64,000 nucleotides of DNA, from the NCBI RefSeq assembly GCF_022581195.2, contig NC_061475.1, positions 8,370,001-8,434,000 of the forward strand, in the 5' to 3' direction. This stretch comes from Helicoverpa zea. Lineage: Eukaryota > Arthropoda > Insecta > Lepidoptera > Noctuidae. Made by a program: the position numbers and the translations under genes. Positions 11,115 to 21,314 of the stretch are shown one piece after another. The first letter of the stretch is position 1. Every line of letters starts with the position of its first letter. Below the pieces are notes generated by a model. That model ran no database searches. It was not told the origin of the DNA and saw nothing but the letters and a program-made list of their open reading frames with translations.

Positions 11115-11202
11115 TACAGTGAGGGTATTGCAGAAACTTGGGATAACATGGTAAGGGTAACACCTGTCCTAATATTTTATTCATAGCTGAAGAGTTGGGT
11201 TG

Positions 11203-11521
11203 GGTCAGGCAAGTACCAATGCAACTTTTCTAAGTTTGTATGTACTTTCTAAGTATATCTTAGACACCAATGACTGTGTTTCGGATGGCACGTTAAACTG
11301 TAGGTCCCGGCTGTCATTGAACATCCTTGGCAGTCGTTACGGGTAGTCAGAAGCCAGTAAGTCTGACACCAGTCTAACCAAGGGGTATCGGGTTGCCCGG
11401 GTAACTGGGTTGAGGAGGTGAGATAGGCAGTCGCTTCTTGTAAAGCACTGGTACTCAGCTGAATCCGGTTAGACTGGAAGCCGACCCCAACATAGTTTGG
11501 GAAAAGGCTCGGAGGATGATG
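11203..11521 (+). mobile_element. 5'-truncated SINE with 18-bp target duplication
   Basis: The copy begins just downstream of the B box (ggtcaggcaagtaccaatgc) and is otherwise nearly identical to 1618-1998. The 18-bp direct repeat agctgaagagttgggttg flanks it at 11185-11202 and 11522-11539. Low divergence and the perfect duplication indicate a recent insertion. Confidence 0.9.
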
Positions 11522-11539
11522 AGCTGAAGAGTTGGGTTG

Positions 11540-11693
11540 TTTGAACGCGCTTATCTCAGGAACTACTTATCCGATTTGAAAAATTATTTCGATGTCGATA
11601 GCTTATGTAATGAGGAAGAATATAGGTTCCTTTTTATCCGTGAACGCCAAGTAATTTCAACAAGACGCGGGTGAAATGTTTGGTGAAAGCTAG
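11540..11693 (+). mobile_element. Helitron-like CTAG-ended fragment
   Basis: It contains gaacgcgcttatctcaggaa, then tccgatttgaaaaattattt, and ends gtgaaagctag. This matches the moth repeat whose complete copies start with TC and end in CTAG. The 5' end is missing, and the recent SINE at 11203 landed right beside it. Confidence 0.55.
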
Positions 11694-11837
11694 CAATGTG
11701 TACTGGTCAACGATTTATGTGGGTTTACCCTATTGACATAACCAATTGATCTGACACTTAGGTATCTACCTACACATAGGTCAATAGAGAATAGTTATAC
11801 TATTCAATGCAGCCTGGTCAGTGAATAGTTTTAACAT

Positions 11838-11908
11838 TAATGCTCAATATTTCTCCGTGTGAGAGGAAGCCTGTGCCCAGCAGTGGGACGATAAAAAAGG
11901 CTGATTAT
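11838..11908 (+). mobile_element. Retroposon tail fragment (GCCCAGCAGTGG type)
   Basis: The text atgctcaatatttctccgtg, then tgcccagcagtgggacgata, then aaggctg matches the tail module of the SINE at 38217-38505. Confidence 0.65.
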
Positions 11909-12320
11909 GACCAGTTCTAAGGATAAAGTCAAAGTCAAGTGAAAGCATTTTGTAGTGTGTATTTCATTTAAGCCTTCACAAGCATTTATGAACGTAAAGT
12001 GACATAAACGAATAAATGACAAAATTAAATGCTACATTTTGCTACATTCATATTTACAAATCGGCTTATATTTTGATACAAACTAAAGTAGTGGTAAAAT
12101 TGTTGATAGGTTTGCAGTCGTGTCAAATGAATAAATTAAATGAACATCTACTGAATGAATTCTAGGAATCAATTATTATGAGTTACGTGACACTATTAAG
12201 TGTAATGTAATACTCATATCATACGAGATGTGATTATTACAACATCTAATTAAAACGACACATTGTGATACTTTAATTAGTGTAATTAAATTGACAGCTG
12301 TTCTCCACGATGTTTCTATA

Positions 12321-12504
12321 TCTACACTAATATTATTAAGTGAAAATTTTTTTTTGTTTGTTTTGTGTGGATCTGAAACAATCGGACCAATTTTGAAACT
12401 TCTTTCAGTATAATTATAAAGCTTTATTATCTGCAAATAACATAGGCTATACTTTATCCTGATAAGGGCACTAGTTCCCACGGGATTCGGGTGAAAACGG
12501 CTAG
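12321..12504 (+). mobile_element. Helitron-like element, complete ends
   Basis: It starts TCTACACTAATATTATTAAG and ends gaaaacggCTAG. It is preceded by A and followed by T, exactly the A|TC...CTAG|T insertion signature of Helitrons. At 184 bp it is non-autonomous with no coding capacity. Confidence 0.65.
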
Positions 12505-12530
12505 TGTCGTAATATTATATTGCTTTTAAG

Positions 12531-12661
12531 CAAAGAGTTTGTTTGAACGCGCTTGTCATAAGAAATGGTAATTTTCGATTTGATAAATTATTTCAGTGTC
12601 ATAAATAACATATTTATTCGGGTGTAAGAAGTAGTTCTTCGAAACTATTGGCGGAAGCTAG
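12531..12661 (+). mobile_element. Helitron-like CTAG-ended fragment
   Basis: It carries tttgaacgcgcttgtcataa and ends gcggaagCTAG. It directly follows the complete element at 12321-12504. Confidence 0.5.
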
Positions 12662-12670
12662 TGGCTTATT

Positions 12671-12786
12671 TTAACGAGCGAATCTCAAGAAATAATGGAC
12701 CGATTTGTAAAAAAAAATCTGTCTTATAAAGTTCCTTCTTATCCAGATGTGCGGTGTAGTTCCTTGAAACTACTGACGGAAGCTAG
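12671..12786 (+). mobile_element. Helitron-like CTAG-ended fragment
   Basis: It carries gagcgaatctcaagaaataa and gaccgatttg and ends gacggaagCTAG. It is the third CTAG-ended piece in a row. Confidence 0.5.
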
Positions 12787-12929
12787 TAGTTCGGTAATTG
12801 TTTAGATAGTTTGTTATCTACTTAGTTTAATAGGCTTCACAAGCAGATATCGTGATCTTAACTTTGTATACAGAGAAATGCAAGTTTAATTACATAACAA
12901 AACCTAGAGTTAGAGCTTGTTTCGATCAA

Positions 12930-13024
12930 AAGGTTAAGCAACGGTTGGTGCGGTCGGTTCTTAGATGGGTGAGTGGGCACGATAAATTGGCGGGCTGTCA
13001 TTTAAACATCTTTGGCAACCCCCT
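12930..13024 (+). mobile_element. SINE fragment with 5S-rRNA-derived head
   Basis: The text ggttaagcaacggttggtgc, then ggtcggttcttagatgggtg is clearly related to the 5S rRNA internal promoter. It then joins gctgtcatttaaacatcttt and ggcaac, the start of the shared SINE body. This is the best-preserved 5S head on the + strand in the window. The 99-codon open frame that covers it is incidental. Confidence 0.75.
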
Positions 13025-13723
13025 GCATTATTTGGTAAAGGCTAAGCATGATGCAGTACTAGTTAGAGTTCGTGTACTAGCAAAATTACGAAATACTAGA
13101 AGGAATCTCACTAGTGTTCACGCATTATGTTGCCTAGTGTACCTACATTAAGACACCTATAAATATATCGCAAATGATGAGATTTTAATACTTAATCAAT
13201 TACTTTAAAATATACTCAAGTTTAATTTTTAACAATAATCTGGACGACTATTTGGGTTAGGGGGAAACTCGCCTCTGGGCCGCGGCCCAGATTACACGGT
13301 ATAATAACAGTCGGGAAAACTGGTCCGAATGTGCAGGCCAGATTACTATGTGAAAAAAGTGACGGAGGTAAGTCGACCCATTGGGACTTAATTTCATAAA
13401 ATCCGATAGTTGTGAAATTTTTCACAGCTCAAAATCGTCAGGAGGCAAAAAGACTTAGATCTTTTTCATAATTTTCATTATAAATATAATACTTTGTCTA
13501 GATACTGGACTCCTAGTAGCTAATATAGACTTCGTTAAATAATGAAGTTCCTATAGATACTTATATAATTAATAATCTCAATTTATAAGTAAAACGTAAA
13601 TATAGAAACATTGTTTCTTTTTATCAAAATTTTGTTCGAGTGTTACAAGAAAAAACAAATCCCGTTTTGGCAACAAGAGTATTTTTGTAACACTCATTTA
13701 TGTTGACTTTGGATATATTGACA

Positions 13724-13912
13724 TCAATATAAAATAATATAAAAATGAATCGCAAAATGTGTTGGTAAGCGCATAACTCAACAACGCCTGGACCAATTTG
13801 ACTAATTCTTTTTTTGTTGTGTTTGTTATTGTCAGGAGAAGGTTCTTATGAAACAAAATAGGGTAAAGTAGAGAAGTCAGTTGACGGGAGCGAAGCCGCG
13901 GGCAAAAGCTAG
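13724..13912 (+). mobile_element. Helitron-like element inside left palindrome arm
   Basis: It starts at TCAATATAAAATAATATAAA after an A and ends gaagccgcgggcaaaagCTAG before a T. The mirrored copy sits at the matching position of the other arm. Confidence 0.5.
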
Positions 13913-14293
13913 TTTTCGATAAAATTATGAAAAAGATCTTTATTTTTTTAGCTCCTGGCGATTTGATAAATATAATACTTTGTCTAGATACTGGACTCCT
14001 AGTAGCTAATATAGACTTCGTTAAATAATGAAGTTCCTATAGATATTTGATACATAGTTTTTATTTTTACTTTTTTTTTAATATCTAGATTAGTGAAGAT
14101 AGTGGGATATTTACATATGTAGAATATGTGTGTATAAGTAGGATATAATATTTATTTTTATTTACTTACAGCATGTTAAAAAACCCCATTAAAGTTTTTG
14201 TTGCATATTTAGTTCCTATACCTATATATTTAATAATCGCAAAATCGCCAGGAGCTAAAAAAATAAAGATCTTTTTCATAATTTTATCGAAAA

Positions 14294-14482
14294 CTAGCTT
14301 TTGCCCGCGGCTTCGCTCCCGTCAACTGACTTCTCTACTTTACCCTATTTTGTTTCATAAGAACCTTCTCCTGACAATAACAAACACAACAAAAAAAGAA
14401 TTAGTCAAATTGGTCCAGGCGTTGTTGAGTTATGCGCTTACCAACACATTTTGCGATTCATTTTTATATTATTTTATATTGA
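14294..14482 (-). mobile_element. Helitron-like element inside right palindrome arm
   Basis: It is the exact inverted partner of 13724-13912, reading CTAGcttttgcccgcggctt on the + strand. Its presence in both arms means the arm was duplicated or converted after the insertion. Confidence 0.5.
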
Positions 14483-14956
14483 TGTCAATATATCCAATGT
14501 CAACATAAATGAGTGTTACAAAAATACTCTTGTTGCCAAAAGGGGATTTGTTTTTTCTTGTAACACTCGAACAAAATTTTGATAAAAAGAAACAATGTTT
14601 CTATATTTACGTTTTACTTATAAATTGAGATTATTAATTAAGTATCTATAGGAACTTCATTATTTAACGAAGTCTATATTAGCTACTAGGAGTCCAGTAT
14701 CTAGACAAAGTATTATATTTATGATGAAAATTATGAAAAAGATCTAAGTCTTTTTGCCTCCTGACGATTTTGAGCTGTGAAAAATTTCACAACTATCGGA
14801 TTTTATGAAATAAAGTCCCAATGGGTCGACTTACCTCCGTCACTTTTTTCACATAGTAATCTGGCCTGCACATTCGGACCAGTTTTCCCGACTGTTATTA
14901 TACCGTGTAATCTGGGCCGCGGCCCAGAGGCGAGTTTCCCCCTAACCCGACTATTT

Positions 14957-15385
14957 AATGCATTTCATTAAATGCTCGAAGATTTTCGATTTAAATGTAA
15001 ATTAAAAATCCATCAATATTTTCATAATTAAAATTACCCCGCTGTGCCTCGTAATTAAGTCGAGATGTAAAACTTTAAGTAAATAATAATTCATTAATAT
15101 TAATTTTTACAATGATTAAATTAATGAATTTCATCTCAACAGCTTATAATAATGATATATGATAAATGGTGTGTGACAACATGACATTATTATATTTAAT
15201 TAATTTATATTAAAAAAAAAGGATTATGATTTTGATTTATGTTGAATGAAATACATTTTACGTAGTATTTGTATAATATAATAAATACGAATTTTATTAG
15301 CTCTTTAATGCAAGGTGTGGTAAATATTTGGAATCAAACAAAATTGGAATAAAAACAAAAGGAAGAAAAATATGATAAGTAAATG
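14957..15385. other. AT-rich gene-free stretch
   Basis: It is very AT-rich with short ATTAAT inverted repeats. Nothing assignable was found. Confidence 0.4.
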
Positions 15386-15580
15386 GCCGACGGGGTCGAA
15401 AAGTGCTGGAGTGGAGATCACGGACTAGCAAGCGCAGCGTAGGACGTCCACCAACAAGGTGGACTGACGACCTTATAAAGGTTGCCGGAAGACGCTAAAT
15501 GCAGGTCGCCTCCAACAGGTATCTGTAGAGATCCAAAGGGGAGGCCTATGTTCAGCAGTGGACGTCATATGAAAATATTT
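15386..15580 (+). mobile_element. RTE-type LINE 3' coding remnant
   Basis: The + strand encodes, with in-frame stops, V-G-R-P-P-T-R-W-T-D-D-L-I-K-V-A-G followed by MQVASNRY and KGEAYVQQWT. This is the C-terminal signature shared by moth RTE-clade reverse transcriptases (recalled). Stops at Trp/Glu-type codons show it is dead. The (GAT)n tail is missing or diverged. Confidence 0.75.
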
Positions 15581-16945
15581 CCATCAACTTTTTCTTGTGA
15601 TTATACCTAGTTGTGTTAACAAAGAAGAATTCATTAAAAACATTTTTAATACAATCTTTTCAAGCCAAAAAACTTAACTAATCACCAAATTAATTACTGG
15701 AAGATTTTTAAAAGATTAATTACTAAAACCTTGAAAGCAATTGGAACTACCACGAGTACTTGATTATCTTAGTAACTAAAACAATATAGTGTTATCAGGG
15801 TTCAGTTACAAACCCTTGGAATGGAAAATTTAACTTAGTTAAGTAAGGCTTTTGTTAACTTAAAGTTTGTTTTGTGTGTAAGTTTTTAGGTAGTGTTCAA
15901 TGTCTTTTGTGGTAGTTTTATGTAGAGTATCGAGTAGCCATGAAAATGAAAATGTTGAGTAAGTAGTTTTTGCCAGTTTGTTTTAGATAGGCGGACGTTT
16001 GTGCCTATAAATAAGGTCCTCTTGCACACAAAAATGACTGAATGGATTTTCATGAAACTTAACATTAATACAGCTTTGTATTTTCAAATAGCCGATTTCT
16101 CGCGGTTACACCGGGATAAAATTCTAGCTATTTACTCGGAAAGAGTGTAGATTAAAAAAAATGAACCTATGTAGTAAAGAAACAAAAAAAAATCGTCTTT
16201 ATAATATTAGTATATACCTATATTTGTAGTGTAGATAACATATAGATGTGGATTAATTTATTAGAACATATTTACATGACGTAAAAATAAACTTATTTAT
16301 ACATATACAACTAAAAACAATTATAAAATGATTACTTTTTATTCTTGTGTGGGAGTGCGGAAAGTAGTTCGCACTAAAAACGGGTAAACCCGCTGGCAGA
16401 ATAAATATACGGTTTTCTAGACGTAGTATTTGAGTAAACGAAGATCGATCACAGTCTGAGTGTAAATTTAAGTAATACCGTTTCGTTGTAAGTTGGTAAA
16501 GTCTGCGCTAGGCTCAGACGAGACTAAGTACTTAGCTTGCTTCGGAATACTAAGTTCTTTTTATAATGTCTTTAATTACTGTTTACAAGATGGAATGGCT
16601 GATGTGCTTTTTGTGTAGAAAAACATAGGTACATTTTTTTTGTGTTCTAAAAACTTCTGTTGAAGAGCTTTTATAGACCTATTTGAAATAAAAAAAATTA
16701 GTTTGAGTTTTATAAAAGCAGTTAAAAGCCTCGAATGATAAGCAGTCATAAATAGGAATATGAAGATACAATTGTTAATTTGATCAACCATTCATAACTT
16801 TTGCGTAACGACAATCAAAGGAACAAATAAGATTTTATAAAGAAAATATCATTAATGTAAAATTTTATTTTATTATTTTTGACTAAGCTCTAAATCGTGA
16901 ATCGCAACAGTTAACTTATTTTGTAATAATTTTCTTTGTCTGCTG
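15581..16945. other. Gene-free stretch
   Basis: No gene was recognised. Around 16030-16150 a chimeric scrap resembling the CTAG-ended elements may be present (gactgaatggattttcatga; ccgggataaaattctag), too diverged to delimit. Confidence 0.35.
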
Positions 16946-17173
16946 CAGCTATCATTGAACATTCTCGGCAGTCGTTACGGGTAGTCAGAATCTGTAAGTC
17001 TGACATCAGTCTAACCAAGGGGGATTGGGTACCTGGGTAACTGGGTTGAGGGGGTCAGACAGGGCAGTCGTCTTCTTGTAAAGCACTGGTACTCAGCTAC
17101 ATCCGGTTAGACCGACCCGACCGATAGAGCCGACCCCGACATAGTTGGGAAAAAGACTCGGAGGATGAGGATG
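16946..17173 (+). mobile_element. 5'-truncated SINE
   Basis: It starts in the body (cagctatcattgaacattct) and runs through gtaactgggttgagggggtc to ggaggatgaggatg. It has a small local duplication, ccgacccgaccgatagagccgaccc, split here by mutation. Confidence 0.8.
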
Positions 17174-17313
17174 TCATAAGTTTCTTTGTAATACATAAGA
17201 ACCAAGTAAATGATACACTAAAGTACAAAAAAAGAACGACTCAACCAATATCAACTTCTTGCCCCGAAATCTGAAACGAAACAAAACAAACACAAGTCAA
17301 TAACAATATATTA

Positions 17314-17707
17314 GGGTGCGTCCACATCTGGCGAATGCGCCGCGAATGCGCAGCACGCGAGCCGATCGCGAGCTGTCCGCGAGCTGCGCGCGTGCAGTCA
17401 CTGCAATAGTTCGGTGCGCCTCTTTAGCGCAACTCACGCAAGGCTCGTATAGAGCGCGCGAGCGGCGCACGATCTGCGCGCAATCAGTTCTCGCCCTTAC
17501 AGTTCCGTATCAGTACTATCGAAGATGGCAGACGTCGCGCGCCGCCTGCGCGCCGCTCGCGTGCGGCGCTTAGGTCGCGCGCGAGCTGCGCGCGGGCGGC
17601 GCAGAAGCGGCGCACGAACAAAAATGCACGCGCGCAGCTCGCGGACAGCTTGCGATCGGCTCGCGTGCTGCGCATTCGCGGCGCATTCGCCAGATGTGGA
17701 CGCACCC
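17314..17707. mobile_element. GC-rich PIF/Harbinger-like MITE
   Basis: The termini are gggtgcgtccacatctggcg and its inverted match cgccagatgtggacgcaccc. Near-complete pairing extends about 90 bp and weaker pairing reaches the centre. TTA directly precedes (17311-17313) and follows (17708-17710), the typical 3-bp TWA duplication of PIF/Harbinger. It is 394 bp and strikingly GC-rich (runs of GCGCGC and GAGCTGC) in an AT-rich genome. The three overlapping Arg/Ala-rich open frames reflect GC content and the palindrome, not genes. Confidence 0.8.
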
Positions 17708-17728
17708 TTAAACAGTCAAAACAAAAGA

Positions 17729-18318
17729 CTGACAATAAAGCTATTACTTAATTAAATAAATCTCAGCTGCACAAATACACAGCTTTAATCTGAAGATGTC
17801 TATCGGCGGGTTTCAATAACACATCTATCGTTGTTTTGGTTACTGGAGATTGGAATTTACCATAACTTGTATAAACGATGGCAAAAATCATCAAATGACC
17901 TCTCCCGCTGTCGTTTAGCAGCGGTGAGGGAGTTTCAGACTTTTACTGGCTAAAAATCCTTCGTGTTCCGTCGTAGGGCTTTTATGTACCAGGGCCGCGG
18001 TAACTCTTTCGAACAATCCCGATAGTGTAAAGATGTCTATCGGCGGGTTTCAATAAGAGATCGATTTGTTGTTATGGTTACTGAAGATAGGAGTTTGACA
18101 TAACTTGTATGAGCTCTAATTCATAATTCTATCTCTAGTTAGCAAAATACGAGCAGGATTGGTTTTTGAAATCCACAGATTAATGACAATAGTTTAAGAG
18201 CCAGACTTGTTTGTTCTACACTAAGCTATGCTTAGACAAGGTTTTAAGTAGTTTTAAGCAAATACACGCTCATTGAATACTGATTTACTCAATAAAGGTA
18301 CGTTTAACTTGAATGGGA
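17729..18318 (+). repeat. Local segmental duplication, copy 1
   Basis: It shares ordered blocks with copy 2 at 18456-19247: attaaataaatctcagctgc at 17751, aatgacaatagtttaag at 18183, and ctaagctatgcttagacaag to cgtttaacttgaatggga at 18221-18318. This copy preserves the site without the MITE that splits copy 2. Extra material between blocks includes two direct units starting agatgtctatcggcgggttt (17794 and 18031) that flank a retroposon fragment. Confidence 0.75.
17887..18022 (-). mobile_element. Retroposon with GTCATTTGATGAT 3' end
   Basis: On the + strand it reads atcatcaaatgacctctccc, then gcagcggtgagg, then tgtaccagggccgcggtaac and gaacaatcccg. Related copies occur at 31377, 41208, 59483 and 62872. 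The family name is unknown to me. The 3' end is inferred from the 59483 copy, which has an A-rich tail. Confidence 0.7.
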
Positions 18319-18387
18319 TGAGGTTTAACCTTACCTAACCTTTTTCTAAGTCTGCAAGTATACGCTGATAACTGCATCAACATCGGT

Positions 18388-18455
18388 CACGCTAAATGTG
18401 AGATAATTGCGCACAAACGTACGTACATACTCCTTTTTTGAAGTCGGTTAAAAAC
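18388..18455 (-). mobile_element. Dispersed repeat (ACCGACTTC family), fragment
   Basis: On the minus strand it starts accgacttcaaaaaaggagt and continues into gtatgtacgtacgtttg and gagataattgcgc-type text. It is shared with 29957, 33957 and 37773. Confidence 0.6.
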
Positions 18456-18570
18456 ACTAACAATAAGTCATTAATTAAATAAATCTCGGCTGCACAAACA
18501 CAAAGCTATTAATCTGAAGATACTTATAATGACAATAGTTTAAGCCGCAGACATGTTTGTTCAACCCTAA

Positions 18571-19146
18571 GAGTACCCACAAACTGCAGATTAAAAAGCC
18601 GGCCGACAGTTGACCCGACGTAGTGTAGGACGTCCTCAGGCACGGTGGAGTGATGACTTGCGCAAGACGGCTGGCAGGAGCTGGATGCGAGAAGCCGAAA
18701 ATCGATCTCAGTGGCGTGCACTTGGAGAGGCCTATGTCCAGCAGTGGACTGCGATAGGCTGATGATGATGATGAGTTGACCCGATGCAACCATCGGGTCA
18801 ATCATCATCATTGTCATCACTGATTATGTTTAAAAAAATTTTTACCAACGTAAACATTTTTTAAACATAATCATGATAAATGTTAAGTAGATGATATTTA
18901 TTTTGCAAATAGGTTGAAAACGACGAATTTTTTTTTTATAAATAGCTATATGAAGTATTATTTACCTTGAGAAGAAATACCGAAACAAACTCAAGGGTCA
19001 CACTCTCTTTTTAAGTCCAAACTTGATTACGATCAAAGATACCGGCTAAATACCTGAACTTCGTAATGTGTGCACTACCATTCATCTTCATACTGATTTA
19101 TGAGCTACACAAACTATCGGCCGACTAAAAGTTTACAGTGTAACTC
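18571..19146. mobile_element. PIF/Harbinger-like MITE, copy 2, with nested RTE
   Basis: The termini are gagtacccacaaactgcaga and the inverted gtttacagtgtaactc. TAA flanks both sides (18568-18570, 19147-19149), and the unoccupied site (ctaagctatg) is preserved in the sister duplication at 18221. It contains an RTE fragment and a 16-bp perfect stem (gattatgtttaaaaaa / ttttttaaacataatc) near 18822-18873. Confidence 0.82.
18619..18773 (+). mobile_element. 5'-truncated RTE insertion with 11-bp target duplication
   Basis: It encodes the C-terminal RTE peptide ending GEAYVQQWTA, then the taggctgatgatgatgatg tail. The 11-bp direct repeat agttgacccga brackets it at 18608-18618 and 18774-18784. It is inserted inside the MITE, so it is younger than the MITE. 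Confidence 0.88.
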
Positions 19147-19437
19147 TAAGCTATGCTCAGACAAGGTTTTAAGTAGTTTTAAGCAAATACGCGTTCATTG
19201 AATACTGATTTTCTCAATAAAGGTACGTTTAACTTGAATGGGAGCTGATTTGTTTGAAGAAGTAGGGATTGAGCAATTATTAGTAAGATGTTGAGTGGTA
19301 TGAGTTTTGGTATTGATAGGTAAGTTGAGTGATCGAATAAGTGCTCGAGTAAATTGGTGTGTGGAAAAGTTAAGCTACACAAGTCACGGTGAGTCTATGG
19401 ATGGGTGATTGTAAAGATAAAAGTAAAATGTAATTTC

Positions 19438-19568
19438 ATCATCATCATCATCTCAGCCATAGGACCGCCACTGCTGAACATAGGCCTCCCCCTTGGATCT
19501 CCACAGATACCTGTTGGAAGCGACCTGCATCCACCGTCTTCCGGCGACCTTTATAAGGTCGTCTGACC
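19438..19568 (-). mobile_element. RTE-type LINE 3' end
   Basis: The (ATC)n start catcatcatcatcatctcag is followed by cactgctgaacataggcctc and ttggatctccacagatacct. The minus strand encodes ...NRYLWRSKGEAYVQQW-type residues, like 15386-15580. Confidence 0.75.
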
Positions 19569-19571
19569 ACA

Positions 19572-19690
19572 AATGTAATTTATTTATTCAAAATTTCAAA
19601 GATCAAAGATGTTCAGCCTGAAAAACAAATATTTTTAAAGGTTAATTTTACAAAAGGCATACCCCAAAGACCCTGCCTTTCCTATAAATG
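19572..19690 (-). mobile_element. LINE 3' UTR-like fragment
   Basis: The text gtaatttatttattcaaaat ... ttttacaaaaggcatacccc resembles the fragment at 47157-47310. The T-rich start suggests a minus-strand poly(A) end. Weak call. Confidence 0.4.
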
Positions 19691-20427
19691 GCCGTATTGG
19701 CATGTTACGTCATTTTCGTGTCTTAAAATAATTCTGAATGCCATGAAAAATAAGTTTGACTTTGAATTTTAAAACAACCACTACTTATCACCAAAATGAT
19801 TTTTCAGTCTATTTTAGTTACTATCCAGTCCAGTCTCATCAGATTGTTATATCAAGTTTCTACAGAAATTGCGAAACAAATATCAGACATAAATATCTGC
19901 TTCACAGTTCAACAGTTCCTTTGTGATGTCTGAAGGCAGTTGTCTCGTGTCGCAATTGTCACTAGTGTTTAGACTGGACTAAATAATGTAGTGGATTTAT
20001 TGGTTCGGAAATAGGTGAAAATATCTTACTTATTTTTTTTTTATACATAAGTTTCCTTTTTCTTGGCGTTTATTTTGTGTGGTAATTTTATTTTTCGTCA
20101 TTTTCAACCGAGTTTTCAAAAAGGAGGAAGTTCTCAGTTTTTTTTTTTTAGTTTTCTTATGTGGGTGCCCTTGCGCGAAACTAACGATTGAATATTATTT
20201 AGACTTAATAAGCACTTGCAATACTTATACATTCTACAGTATGTGCCTCACTGGAGTGTTACTATGATACCTACTTTAAATATTCCGTAGTTGTTCTTTA
20301 AGTATACACGTAAGATCAAAAGGATAAGATATTAATATATTGTAACAAGCCCTGTACCACATTTCCTACTTCACTCTTTAGGGTAAAACCACCGCTAGGG
20401 TAAACAGTATGTTAAGTAAAGAGCTAG
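19691..20427. other. Gene-free stretch
   Basis: No gene or repeat was recognised. The short frames in it (for example 20079-20267) are low-complexity. Confidence 0.35.
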
Positions 20428-20512
20428 ACACACGTAGTGTAGGACGCCCTCAGGCAAGATGCAGTTATGAGCTGCAAAAGGCTGCAGGCAGGAGTTCTGA
20501 CAAGCTGAGAAC
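20428..20512 (+). mobile_element. RTE-type LINE 3' fragment, diverged
   Basis: The text cacacgtagtgtaggacgcc, then ctcaggcaagatgcagttat and aaggctgcaggcaggagt is a decayed version of 18617-18690. Confidence 0.6.
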
Positions 20513-20880
20513 ATAGTGATATGGTGACTATATAAAGGATATAAGTACCTATATATTGCAGGGAACAGATGATTATTATAGTACAACTTCAAATCCTCCT
20601 TTAGGTTAATTTGGATTCATTCTCTTACAGCACTGATACTGTTTACAAAAAAATATTATATGAGATTTACTCAGTAGGTAAGTACTTTTGGTATAGCATG
20701 GAAATGCCATTTCCATTAAATCATTTTGCGAAAAAAATACGAATGAAACCTTTCACAATAATTTTAATGGCATAAACATGTAAGTATTTAAATACCTACT
20801 AAGTAAAAGGAGTACGTATTGAGAATGTAAATTAGATTTTTATTTTCAAACTAGCTGATGTTCACAGTTCTATCTAAGTT

Positions 20881-20979
20881 AGGGAGGTCAGACAGGCAGT
20901 CGCTCCATGTAAAACACTGGTACTCAGCTGCATCCAGTGAGACTGGAAGCCGACCCTAACATAGTTGGGAAAAGGCTAG
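20881..20979 (+). mobile_element. SINE 3' fragment
   Basis: Carries gggaggtcagacaggcagtc to gccgaccctaacatagttgg and aaaaggctag. It is 5'-truncated. Confidence 0.75.
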
Positions 20980-21312
20980 CCACACAACAGGATATTTCAG
21001 TAAAGAAAAACAATGTTTATTATGTAAATTTTATGCTTTCAATTTTATGCCTGTCGTAAAATATTACGCGTGAAAAATTCGTCCCTATTTAAAAAAATTA
21101 CCGTGACCTACTTTTATCCTTAAATATAAGTAGTGAAATGAGGGCATGCTTACCTCACTCGATCCCTTAGGGATAATTTTACACGCATGATATTGTGATA
21201 TTATATTAGGTACTAGCTTATTTCCCCCATTTTACCTGCATCATGAACGGAAATACTCAACGCAGCCCTATATACGCTATAGCTTAAGTTATAGAATTAA
21301 CCGAACATACAA
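20980..21312. other. Gene-free stretch
   Basis: No assignable content lies between the SINE fragment and the LINE remnant. Confidence 0.35.
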
Positions 21313-21314
21313 CA

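Larger units (their letters stand above)
13254..14948. mobile_element. 1.7-kb foldback transposon, about 705-bp inverted arms
   Basis: The left arm (13254-13961) starts gggttagggggaaactcgcc; the right arm (14244-14948) is its near-perfect reverse complement ending ggcgagtttccccctaaccc. The loop is about 280 bp. The 8-bp direct repeat gactattt lies at 13246-13253 and 14949-14956, showing transposition as a unit. An 8-bp duplication fits hAT, P or Mutator-like elements; very long TIRs favour a MULE/foldback type, but this is unresolved. A segment of about 70 bp (13488-13560) also recurs directly in the loop (13972-14045). The mirrored 64-67-codon frames in the two arms are the same sequence read twice and show no known domain. 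Confidence 0.88.
18456..19247 (+). repeat. Local segmental duplication, copy 2
   Basis: Its blocks match copy 1 (17729-18318), but it is interrupted by a MITE at 18571-19146. Copy 2 also lacks the 17798-18178 segment of copy 1. The final block (19147-19247) matches copy 1 with only a few substitutions. Confidence 0.75.

Noticed and set aside
12930..12980. 5S rRNA gene
   Set aside because: Only the internal promoter part resembles 5S; the sequence continues into the SINE body.
12852..13151. 99-codon frame
   Set aside because: Covers a 5S-derived SINE fragment; not a protein gene.
13254..13270. Telomere-like GGGTTAGGGGG
   Set aside because: Single occurrence, not a TTAGG array; it is the TIR of the foldback element.
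13222..13425. 67-codon minus-strand frame identical to the plus-strand frame at 14777-14971
   Set aside because: The two are the mirrored arms of one palindrome, with no known domain and no codon signature; the duplication explains the shared peptide.
17316..17755. Arg/Ala-rich frames of 76-85 codons on both strands
   Set aside because: They lie in a GC-rich palindromic MITE; stop codons are rare there by composition.
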